DNA from: Siderastrea radians
Lineage: Eukaryota > Cnidaria > Anthozoa > Scleractinia > Rhizangiidae
Assembly: GCA_964017195.1 (NCBI GenBank)
Contig: OZ024887.1
Location: forward strand, 2,670,881 to 2,734,880
Length of the DNA: 64,000 bases
Direction: 5' to 3'
This document shows, piece by piece, positions 12,506-23,900 of this stretch. The notes below the pieces were generated by a model. The model made no database searches and was not told where the DNA came from. It worked only from the letters and a program-made list of their open reading frames with translations. Position 1 is the stretch's first letter; each line of letters starts with the position of its first letter. The translations under genes and the position numbers were made by a program.

Positions 12506-13230
12506 GATGCAGTTCTCACTCCCATACCTGTGTTCGCGCTTGATCTTCCTTCGCTCGGTCGCTTGATGATCTCATCAGAAAAAAGAACGTCTGTGTACGA
12601 ACTAATTCTGACCTATTCTGGCAATTGGTTGCCCTGACCGTTTGGCATAGAAGTTCAGAGAAGTAATTTATAGTGCGGGGTAAAATTTACACATATATGC
12701 TTTGAGGGGCTGATTTTCTCGGCTATTGTTGATATATATCACTGCAATGCCCACCAGGCAGTTGAGTCCAGTTCCCTAGTCCTCGGTAGATTTAGAGCAA
12801 CCTTCAACAAGGCCTTGAAGAGCCACGCCAGGTGGTCGTGCCACAGTGACAGACTGTTTGGTTCAAAGTTCGGTAGTACATGCTGGGGCAGAAAAAGTAG
12901 GGTAGATAGCTACTAGAGAGCCACAAGATGATCACACTCTTGGCTTGGCTCCAACTTGCATTGGCAGATATGTTTTCCTGAAGCAGAGCCGGTTTCGGGC
13001 AGGTTTCACATGGAGCCGGTGCCCTGAACCGTAATTTCGCGAGCCTGAAACATCTCAGTGCTAAGACCGCAATACCTTCAGGTCAACTGTTTCAGAACGG
13101 CGTCCAAAACCGGGCTGAATACCTTGAGGCTAGGAATGTTTTTCTTCCGCTTACGGTTGTCCACAAAGCATGCAAAAAGTCAAGAGTTTTGGGCTTCTGA
13201 AAAAGTACATGTAAAAAATATATACATTTA

Positions 13231-13333
13231 ACAATTATTCGCCGAAGGCGAAGTAAATATTGGCGAATATTTACTGAGCCGAAGGCGAAGTAAATATTGG
13301 CCAATATTTACTGAGTCTGAGGCGAGTAATTGT
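13231..13333. repeat. Foldback element with two internal palindromes
   Basis: The outer arms ACAATTATTCGCC and GGCGAGTAATTGT are inverted repeats with one mismatch. Inside are two tandem units beginning GCCGAAGGCGAAG. Each ends in a palindrome: AGTAAATATT-GGCG-AATATTTACT at 13252-13275, and a perfect 24-bp palindrome at 13289-13312 with centre GGCC. The form suggests a short non-autonomous mobile repeat. Confidence 0.7.
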
Positions 13334-13755
13334 TTTAGTATAATTTTGAAATGTAGACATCAAAAAGTTAAAAATAAACGAGCTAAAACTTGACAAACAA
13401 CACACGAAAAAGTAACTTAGCTTAGCAGCCGCGCCTTGAAATGTTGTATTCACCGGGTACGGGTAGCCCAAGCGTAATATAAGAGTTTGTATGGAAAAGT
13501 GAACTGAGAATTCCTATCAAAAAATAAATAAACTTTAGAAGGTAAAGCTCTTGAATAAAGAAGGTGAAATGTTACCTGGTGGTGTTTGCTGTCTTCCTCT
13601 GAAGTTTTAGTGCCTTTGGAGAGGTTTTTAATCTTCTACCTTATACACTGTTAGGGTAGAAGATTTTCTTCTGTTTCTTTTGAGTTTCTGAACGACAAAA
13701 AAGTGCTCGCGACACACCGGCTCACACACCTCGACTGAGCAGTACCGTTTTCAAA

Positions 13756-13816
13756 AATCCGGGTATATATATATGTATATATATATATATATATACATAT
13801 GTATATATACCGGATT
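13756..13816. repeat. TA-rich palindrome
   Basis: A (TA)n tract interrupted by TG and CA and bounded by AATCCGG on the left and CCGGATT on the right. The whole tract forms a long inverted repeat able to extrude as a hairpin. Confidence 0.75.
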
Positions 13817-14476
13817 CTAGGATTGGAATTACCGAACACGTGTACGTTCACGTTTGGATGAGTTTTTGCATGCCTATTGTTTTGGCCATCTGTTGTCAGG
13901 ACAAGAGAGAAACTAAAACTCACTGGAATGGAGTTGCTCTGCAACCAGCTAAGAAAAACCATGCAAAAAAAAAAAAGAGAGAGAGAAAAAAACCGTCTTT
14001 GAGTTTGAAATGACAGAAAATGTTAGGTCGGTGGTCAAGATGAATTGGGTGATACATATCACTAAAGAAGCTCTTCACGTATATCTGTATACCACGAGAC
14101 TCCAATATAAAATGTTTTTGCTTTTTGACTATCAAGTGAGTCTCAGGAGCCTTTCTCACAGAGACAAGTTTGTGTACGTTCCAATAATTTGATAACTAGG
14201 ACAAACGTCATTGAGACAGTGCGTTCCTGAAGTTGTCGTTTAGCCTCTATGTACTGAATTTACCACAGCTTGGTTATTTAGACTTTTGCTTTTTGTAATC
14301 TTTTATTTTAGAACTTGTTTGTCATATTTTAGTTATAGCATGCCATCCGTTTTTTTCGGTCCTTCTTTACTAGGTAAATTATTTTGTACCTACCGTTGCG
14401 GTTTGGTGTGGAGGGAGACTGGAGACGAAAGTGAAGTAGACTTGCCAAGGCTCATGGGATTACGTTGCAGGGTGTG

Positions 14477-14488
14477 CAAAATGGCGGC
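14477..14488 (+). promoter_or_regulatory. YY1-like element CAAAATGGCGGC
   Basis: The string CAAAATGGCGGC matches the animal YY1 core-promoter motif (AANATGGCGGC) and lies 67 bases before the ZFC3H1 start codon. Such sites usually sit just after the transcription start. Its ATG also opens a 21-codon upstream frame ending at 14546. The motif is seen; YY1 use here is inferred. Confidence 0.5.
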
Positions 14489-14554
14489 TGAGGAATTTGT
14501 ACTCATGGACAGTGAAAGGAAAATTATGGCAGATTTAACCCTCTAGCGAACGTT

Positions 14555-14949
14555 ATGGCGTCGGCAGATGTTGATATAGAGCTAGAAGATGGGGAAATAA
14601 ATGATTTAGAGGATGGTGAAATCGACGAAGACATACTACTGTCGACAGAATCGAGTAACAATGTCTTCTCGCGTTTAGAACCACGCCAAGATCTATTACG
14701 TGACGGTAACAACTCTTATGGAGTGAACAACAGAGATTTTGTTTTTCATAAATCAGGCCCTTCACCTGGTCGATGGGAACCTCAGAGAGGATCTTCTGCT
14801 CCTGCGACTCGGGCGAGATTTCCAAGAGAGCAAAAACGTGGAAGTCCAGCGACCTTGAGAGGAAGTCGAGGAAAAGCATTTCGAGGAAATGGACGCGGAA
14901 TGATGGGACGGGAGAAGTCTTTTCTTGCCAAAAGAGGAGATTCACGAAG
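14555..14949 (+). CDS. ZFC3H1: ZFC3H1 coding exon 1 (residues 1-131)
   Basis: Starts MASADVDIELEDGEI. The ATG has G at -3 and G at +4. It encodes the paired acidic LEDGEI motifs and an Arg/Gly-rich region (RGSRGKAFRGNGRG). Donor AAG|GTGTAT at 14950, phase 2. Reading on past this donor gives chance sequence, which is why the exon is closed here. Confidence 0.88.
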
Positions 14950-17900
14950 GTGTATCCTTTATCTTACTTCTACTCATGCTAAAACGTTATGTTTTGTCGA
15001 GCAGAGAATAAAATGTGTAACTGGGAATCTGATTCCACGCAGTGCCAATATTTTGCTACGTCATCTTATGAATGGGACCGGACGTGCCGTGATTCAACCT
15101 ACATGTACATCCGTAATTCTAGTTAAATTTGGAGCACTACATGAAACCTTGATGGAATTAAAGTTTGTGATTTATGTATCCAAAATTGTGCTCACTAAAG
15201 TGAACGAATGCTTGCAAAGCAATTTTTACAATCCTCAGCCACTTATCTACAAAGGTTTGAATGCTTTGTAGAACAAGACATTGAAACAAAGGGGCTATAA
15301 TTTCTTTTTCAAATTTTGAATATATGAAATTCATATATTTGAACTGCGGAATGAAGAAATAAATGTAAAGAAGATCCTCGCAGTTATTAACGCAACTTAT
15401 GCAGTTATGAAAAGAAAGCCTGAAAAAATCAGGCTTGCCGGGATTCAAACCCTGACCTCTGCGATACCGGTGCAGCGCTCTAATCAATTGAGCTAACAAG
15501 CCAACTGGGAGCTGGTCATTAAATTGTGGTGTGCAAGTAGGCAGCCTGGTACTCTAAAAGTTAGCCATAATTGTTACAATAATTATAGTGAGTGTTAGAT
15601 AATTTTTCAGACTAGATGATGCCCTAGTTTAACTTGAATCATTCTACCATGTTGCTATGAAAAAACCATTACGGTAAGTTTCTGTGAGGTAATCTTGCAG
15701 TGAGGTAAGGATAGTACACTCAAAGGGACTTGTCCCAAGGACTTTCACAGAGACAAGTCCTTTGTGTTTTTATATACATAAGGGATCTGGTTGCAGGGAT
15801 TTGATGTAGTTATACAAGGCAGTTCAACGGAGATAACAATGAAGAGTGCCAGTATTGCTCCATGTCCAGCATTGTCATTATGTGCATGTGTGCCAGGATT
15901 TCATGTGCTCAGGGAATGTTTGACATCGTTGCTGCATAGGCAAAGCCAAGCATTTGCTAGTAGGTTTTTTGCGCCAGGAAAGCTTCTGTTCTCCTCCTTC
16001 CCTCCTGCACTGTTTTATCAGTGTGACGAGTGCCTGTCTCCCTTTGGGTGCGGGGGCTATGTGGCTGGGTTGCCTGAAATTGCCAGCCATGGGAACAATC
16101 TACATCAAGGAGCTGGCTGCCAACAGTGAAAGCTCCTGGATGTCCTAGACACCCAACTTCCACTTAGTGGTGTGGTTGTTAACTGCACAATAGCATCCTG
16201 GGATGAGTCTTTTGAGTAAGGGGCCAATTGCATGAGGTGAGCTGGTCCGGTTAGGCGGGCTGACTGGGCCAGTATACCGGGATCTCGGCACGTCTGTTAA
16301 ACATACTAAAAATCAAATTAACAAGTGTTAGCCCGGCATTGCGATGCCGGGATCCCAGCTAGATGGGCTGAAAATTTAACATGTAATTGCAATTGCCGGG
16401 CCAGCCCGGCTAGCAGGGCCAACACTTTCTTGTCACTAAATTTTGCTTCAGAGCAAAATAACTCATCAGAGGATCAATATTTCTCTTTCTATAAAACACA
16501 TAAAGATTTATCGGACCATAAAGCTACATAAAACTGAAAATAATACACCAAAATAATGGATTAGTGAAAGTAAAAACACTTGATTCGTTCTCTTTGATGT
16601 AGTCATCTTTTCACACGACAGCTTCTTAATTTAGCTGCAGGTGGGCTGGCTCGCCTCATGCAGTACTGGGTTGAGCAGTCATCTTGGCAGACCAAGCCAG
16701 CTGCAGCTCGGCTAACTGAGCCAGCCAGACTCATGTAATCGGCCCCTAAGCATCCGATGCTAGGCAGCTTGTTGCAGGGATATTTACGTTTAACTCATTA
16801 ACGGCCGCGTGTTTTTTGATCGATTCGCTAAATTAGCAGTTGATAATAAACAACCCCATGTGCAGTACGAAACGACAATTTATAGGCTCGAAAACACAAC
16901 ACTCACTTGATCTAGAATAGTTAGAATTTCTAACTTTCGAATAAAATACACCAGTTGTCAATTAAGAATTAGCCAAAAATACAATCTTGAAGTCAAAATT
17001 TTGAAAATTTACGCAAGAGATTCACATGTTGTCTCGCGCGTGAAATCAAACCACAACAGAGGATTTGTGTCTGTTTAGGTCAGATTACTATTTTTCGAAT
17101 TTTAATGAACGAAGATTCGCAGAAGAGAAGACAGTAAGCTTTTCTAAATAACGCATTTATTAATACACGCCTTCACTCGTTTCTGAAAACCAAACGCGTT
17201 CAATTCTTTCTTCGAGGGAAGCTGCGCGCAAGCGATTTCGCTCGACGTGCAAGTTATTTTGAAGAGCATTTACTGATGCGAATTGTGCACGTTTTTCAAA
17301 ACTTTTACGAAAACTTTAAGAAATACAAAGAATCCTTCAATTAAGAAGTTATTTCGGTAAAAATTTACAATCAAATGTGTAATTTACTCTACCGTAGACT
17401 CGTAGAAGTGCTTGAGCATTTCCCAGAAAGTCCGCAGTTCGAAAAATCTCTTGCGATGGAAGATTGTCCTTCGCTTTGACAAAACGGCTGTTCGTCCTCG
17501 AAAGATGTTTTCTTCGCTCTGAAAGCTCTAAATTCCATCGCTTAACTTGTCGAGTGTTCCTTAGAGCTTCTTCTTTCGATTTTTAAGTTTCAAAAGGTAA
17601 TCCTTCCTTCCGAGAGTGAGATATTGCCATCTTGAAAATTCACGCGTGAAGAGCACGGCAGCCATTTTGAGTGAAATGTGATCTTCTTGGAGAGTGACAA
17701 GAAGTCTTCCCTTCTAGGACCCCCTCAAGCCTTCAAATATATGCGCAGTTAGTGGATTCTGATTGGTTGAACATTCCCAAAGACAACTAGGACAAAAGGG
17801 GACCAAAAAAGCCTTTCTAGGGGAGGCTGGGGCCAAAAGCGAACACGCGCAAAATCAAGGCCGGATCAGGCCGGCACGGCCGTTAATGAGTTAACATGAA

Positions 17901-20900
17901 GCTTTATGTTAATTGACTTCATATAGCAGTGGTCAGGCCAGTTGTGGCATTAAGGTGAAATCCCCATCAGTGTCATGGCAGTAGGGAGTAGTTACATGAG
18001 AGTACACACAATGGGATAAGTACAATTTGAGGGGACAAGTCTGCTGAAATTTTTTGCTATGGCTAGTCCCAGGGACCAATTCTAGTCTTGTAAGTAGATC
18101 TTTTGACAAAAATAGGTAGATGACTGGAAGAGGCTTATCCTTAGGACTTGGGTGGTTTGAGGTCAAAGTGTTCTATTCTGTGTGTTTCTTAACAACACTA
18201 CTTTACACAGCTTTTCTTCAAAGACCAAATTTACCTCACCCCCCATCTGCTGAGAGATCACGACCTGGGCCTTATCTTGACAAGAGAGTGCCTTCCTACC
18301 CTGACCATGACAGACCAAGGTTACCTCACACTCTATCTGAGAACAGGTTAAGACCTCCTCGCCTGGATGAAAGGTGGGAAACTTATACTGGTACTGAGCA
18401 ACCAAGGTTACCACATCCCTCACTGATTGAGAGACAGCGAGTACCTCTTAAGGAGTTGGATGAGAAATCATGGCCTTCTCACAATGAAATGGCAGATTCA
18501 GTTCCTGCTGTAACCAGTGACCAACCAGAAAGAACACCCTCACCTTTGGATGAAGAAGAAGTGGACGATTACAGGATCTTACTGCAGCGACATAGCCTAA
18601 TTCAGCAACAGCTTGCTGCTCTTGAAAAACAAGAGAGTTCAACCTTGGGAGAAGACAATATCATTGATGACACTTTTATAGATATTCCTGTTGAGGACAC
18701 CCAGCCAGACCTGTTGCGTGTAAATGAAAGAGACCTGCAAAATTTTAGTAATTCACTTGATGAAACTTATGAGAAAGAGGATGTTTTGAATTCTCAGGAG
18801 TTAAATATAGATAGAAATGCGACATCCATTGAAACTAGCAATGAAATTTACAGTTTGGAAAAAAGTAACGATTTATTAGAAAGTGAACAGACTGGAGAAG
18901 CAATGGCACCAAAAGCATTCTCGCCATTCAAAATTAAACCTCGCTACAGCAATTTACCATCAATCAAAGAATTGAGCCAGAAGGACTTGGAACAGAGAGA
19001 GGCAGGAAAGTACATTGAACCTGGTGATGGTAGTAATGATCCAGAGTATCTTCCCATTAAAGAGAAAAGAACTAGAGCAAAAAAAAATCGAGGAAGAAAA
19101 AGAAAAAGGAAGTTACCTCAAGGCGTGGTTCAAAGTAATACTGCAATAAACAGTCAACCTTATGGAACTGTTGGGCTGAAGCAAGGTTCACATGTTGATC
19201 CATACAATGAACTTGAAGCTAGACTGATGTCTTTAGCAGGGAGTTCTGTTTCAAACCTTGCAGGAACTGATTCGAATAGGTAAGATGGCATTATGATATA
19301 TCAGTGCAAAAGATGGAACTGTGACCACATGTGTATATGCAGGGCTAATTTACATGGAACAGCTTTTTCTTATGGCTTGCCTCGTTCCAAAAATAGCATT
19401 CAGTTCTGATCATTTAATATTTGCTTCATTATTTGCAAGTTTCTGAACATGGTACAGTTCATTCTTTGTTTTATTTCTTATATTGTATACAGTACTGCTA
19501 AGTAAGGTCTAGGCAGTTCATGTAATAAGCAAGTTCCGTATGACAGACAATAGATGTACTTCATTGTGCCCAGACATTTTACTGTCTAAAGTGTGGTCTC
19601 TGTGCAGAAGTTCTTATTTCTCTCCTTTTTCATTGAGCAATACTCATTTTCTCTTGGAGGGAGGAAATACAAGACATCTGCACACAGGTTATTAAAAAAT
19701 CGGTTTAGACATTTTGGCCAGCAATCGCGGCCACCTTTGGCTAATGTTGAACCTTACTGTTACCTGAAACCATGGCTTAAAGAAGACATCAGCCTAAGTA
19801 CAGTAGTCCCCCTGTGTTAGCATACCTAGAAGGCAATAAGCAGCTGAAGAGCAAGCTGTTTTATTTGCAATAACCGACACACTCTACTCCTACAACATTA
19901 AGGACACAAGATTAGAATGTTCCCAGTGCAGTGCAATAAATTTTATTAAATTATACAAATGTACTCGGTTTATTTTCAATGCTAGTTTTCTTTTGGTTGT
20001 TTCACTACCTGTACTCTGTTGAAAGTCATCTTCGTATCTTTGGTTTGCTTATTTCAGAGAGGATAGGGACAAACAACGAGAGAGGCGTGAGAAGCTCCGA
20101 CAATGGCAGAAGAGGATGAACAAGGAAATATTTCCTGATCAAAAAAATCAACAGGAGAAAACAGGACGATCTAGGAAAAAGTTAGCAAAAGGGACCAAAG
20201 GTGACAAGAGAGGATCAAGTTTACAAAGTTTAAAATCGGATGAAAGCCAGCGAGGAGACAGGGATTTACACAGAAGAGCAGTGAATGCTTCCAAGTTTGA
20301 GAGGGATGATTACTTTGAAATACCCATGGAGGTTGAGAGTGATTCAACAGGTGATTATACACCAAATGCAAAATAAGCAGACCACTTGCCTCAAATGCAG
20401 CAAGCACACTTAAATTGTGTTTAGTGATCTTAAAATACTTTCCTTTGTCTCGATGAATCCAGGAAGCCACCTTTTTCTCCCCTTAGGTGATTTTTCTAGG
20501 CTGGGAAACTCAAAATATGACACTGTTTCTCCTGTCAAAGTTTTAAACCCTTCTGGTTGCATTCAGGAATGCAACAACTCGTAGGCATAGCAGAAACTAC
20601 AGTAGCAGTGTAAGAATCAGCAATTTCAATGTTTCTACAGATGCATTGTCAAAACAAAATACATCAAGGCATCAGTAACCGCGACCTCATGTAACTCATC
20701 CCGCTTGATCCGAGTGGTCAGCCATATTTTCATTCAGTATATTACATGTAAATTAATTTTACATGCCAAGATTTTTTTTCAAGACTGCTGCATTGCAAGA
20801 TTACTGTAGATACAAATGTCTTGGCATATAGAATTTGCACTAGCACATCGTGATCTCAAAAAAGTTTGCCAAGGAAACCCTTATTCTTGTTACAAAAAAC

Positions 20901-23900
20901 TTTCATGTTTGATTGGTTGTTTCTGATATGATTATTTTGAAGTAGCCCATTTCCAAAATGCCTTTACCAACTGCTTTGAAGCCAGAGCTTGTGCACTTCC
21001 TTTTGTGGGAAAATGAATCTTTACTAATTTTGCATGGAATTACATGTAAAACTTATTTTCATACGAAAGGCTGTTGACCAAGCTTTGCTTTGATAGCAAG
21101 ACTAAAGGCAATTCGGAAATAAGCTGTTGTTTTGCAGTTGTTTTACTAGAGACCTGAAGTAGTTTCACTACGAGCAACTTCAATACTTCAAAATATTTAT
21201 TTTGCATCCCAATTTTACCATTAAAACTTGTCTTTCGCATGAAAAGTTTATTTTTTGTGGACCCTTCACTAGCCAACTTCTAGAATCAGCCTTACATGTC
21301 ATATACTGTGGTAAGAAAGTGGAATCACATTAGTCAAGAAGTTTATCATACTTTTTTAACCTTTTTGCACCTTTCAATAACATAAGAACTCTGAATCTCA
21401 AAACCCAACTGAATACTGCACTTTTTGCTGCCATCAATGGTAATTACATATACAACCAAATGAACTGTGATCAACATTCTGTATTGTCTTTCTCTGTTAG
21501 ATGGTCCAGCCCTTCCGCTAATAGAGGAACCAGCTGAAGAATTCCCTCCACCGCCACCACCGCTACCAAATGGGGATTCTTGTAAGTATTGTATTGTACC
21601 ATATTTGTTTGGTAAGAATACCAACTGTAACCACACAATTTCAGTTTTCAGCAAAAACTTAAATTCGAGAAGGTAAGGAACTCTCAAAGTTTGTTTACGC
21701 AAGCCAATTGCCCACTTGCCCAAAATTTCTGTAAAAGAATTCTCAAAATCCATTAACAATTTGTAGGGAAAAGTCAGAGGAAATCATGCACTGTGATCTT
21801 TTCTTGGTGGTTGATGATTGGCATGTGTGAGTTATAATGTGCTAAATTAATTCAAGTCAGCAGATTGCACTGTAAATTGATAGAAGGTTTAAGTGTCCAT
21901 TGTTGCTTCACTTTTTTACACTGCACTTATGGGTCGCAGTGCTATTTTGATTGTTTCTTTTTTTTACAGCAACCTCTATGTTTGTGGAACATGGACAACA
22001 TGAGCTGATGGTGAGTATCAAGTTACAGTGTGTGAATGCTTTTGTCCTGATTCCAACGTGCAAGTGGTTGTTGTTTAGAATGTGGTACAGTCAAAGGGAG
22101 ACAACAGAGTTGTAGAAATTGGCTTACAAACCCCCTCTCCCCAACCTCTGAGTTTAGGGGGTCTTACTTTGAGAAAGAGGAGCAAGATATTTGGGTTTCT
22201 TGTAAACAACTTTCAGATTTGAGTGTTAATTGGTGGTGTAAAATTACTGTCTGAAATTAGATTTGTAGTGGCCTTATAGAGAAACACCTTCAAAATCATT
22301 GTCGATCCCTTCTTTTTTTAACAGATGTACCCACCAGGATATTTTCACGTGGAACAGGTATTTGTTGCACATTTGTATTTTTTTGTCATATTTAAGCAAG
22401 TGCTTTTTCTGTTGTTGTTGTAGTTATTTATGTTCATAATTAGCAGTGATTTTGTTACAATTTGCCATTAGTGAGTCCATTGGACTCACCCCATAAAAAT
22501 AATAAGTCCCAGACCAAAACCAGCAGGTCCCATCCATCATAAATGGCGGGCTTCGGAAAGCTTTGTAGGACGGGTGCTTTATTCCATATCTGATACAACC
22601 TCGTTCTCAGGGTCCTCTCAACATCAAAACAGGATCAACCACTCGATCACAAACAAACATGGTGGCATTTGGAATAGATCAAATTTATTAATAATGCAAG
22701 GAAAGGCTTGTATTTTTTCCCTCAGAAATTACTTCTAGATATATTTTAGAGCTAACTGATATTTTCTTTTGAAGTAAGGTATGTTATAGATTCTAAATCA
22801 TACGAATGGGACATTTGATTGACTGTGGCACGCTGGCGTTTGTACGCCCTAAATTATGCAGGCATAATCATGCATGCGTTTGTACGTCCTATTATGCATG
22901 CCATAAATTATTTTGCTTCTTTTAGGATTTCTATTCGTCAGAGATGCAGAATGCAGGGGTAACAAAATCATTGTAATTAGGCATGCATATACAGAGTGAA
23001 GGGACTGATGTTTTATCTTGCTAATGTCTTAGTGTTATTCTCTTTGCAGAATTACCCTGATTGGTCACTTGTTTCAGCACCTGTGATGTCAACAGCTCTT
23101 GATGATCAGCAGTTTAGATATGAAGGTATGTGATTGATTACTCTTTATGTATAATCAGCAGAGCTTACAAAATTGTTTGATGAGGATGACAACAGAGATT
23201 TGCTGCACTTCAGTGCTATATAATCTTATGATTTGCCTTTTTCACAGAACATGCAAGACATCCAGCTGATGAAGAGGGAATTCAAGAACAGAGAAATAGC
23301 TATGCCCAGGATACATCAAGCCAGGATAACTCTGACGAAGATGACGAGGCAGCCCTTAGAGAACAACTTCTGAAGTCCTTAGCAGTAAAAAGGAAGGCCA
23401 AACTGGGTATCGAGGTACATGTAATTGCAAACTGCCAAAATTGAATTTTAGTGAGACCATAAGACTCATTCTAGAATAGAAGTTTGAATATTTTTGTCAT
23501 GTGAGATGCTGTGATAGTTTGGAAAGGACAAGTTTAGAAGGCTCAAATTTAGCACAGACATGGCTGGCTACCCTGTAGTAATATCACATTCAATCAGTTG
23601 TAGGACAGTACTGATCTGAATTTAGTTGTGCTGTCAGGGCTGATACATTGTCTCAGATACACAATGATGGCAGGTTCGTATTTGACAAACTTAGCAAACA
23701 ATGTTTTGTCTTGCTATGTGTCTTGTATTGTACACTGTAGTTTGTCCCTATAAAGACAGGCAAAAGACGGATCCTTTGTCTATCAGCTTGGAGTGCCTTT
23801 TAAGACCAATAAAAGCCCATAGTTTGTCTGCACATATACATGTAACTGGGCAAAAAAGGGTTAACTGTTCAGACAAACTCCAGGCTTTTATTTGTCTCAA

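Larger units (their letters stand above)
12510..14470. other. Intergenic region upstream of ZFC3H1
   Basis: No supported gene. It contains a 103-bp foldback element (13231-13333), a TA-rich palindrome (13756-13816) and otherwise low-complexity or unrecognised sequence. The last few hundred bases should include the ZFC3H1 promoter. Confidence 0.55.
14950..18223. other. ZFC3H1 intron 1
   Basis: A 3.3 kb intron dominated by mobile DNA: a minus-strand tRNA-derived SINE (15290-15502), a PIF/Harbinger-like MITE (16220-16746) and a TTAA-flanked element (16794-17890). An open frame at 15791-16129 has no recognisable domain and no supported splice links. Confidence 0.75.

Noticed and set aside
15158..15499. 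113-codon minus frame
   Set aside because: It is the tRNA-derived SINE read as protein.
15432..15502. Functional tRNA-Thr(GGU) gene
   Set aside because: The anticodon loop lacks U33 and has a stem mismatch, and a SINE body is attached.
15791..16129. 112-codon Cys-rich frame in ZFC3H1 intron 1
   Set aside because: No domain, no matching splice phases with exons 1 and 2, and the reverse strand is equally open.
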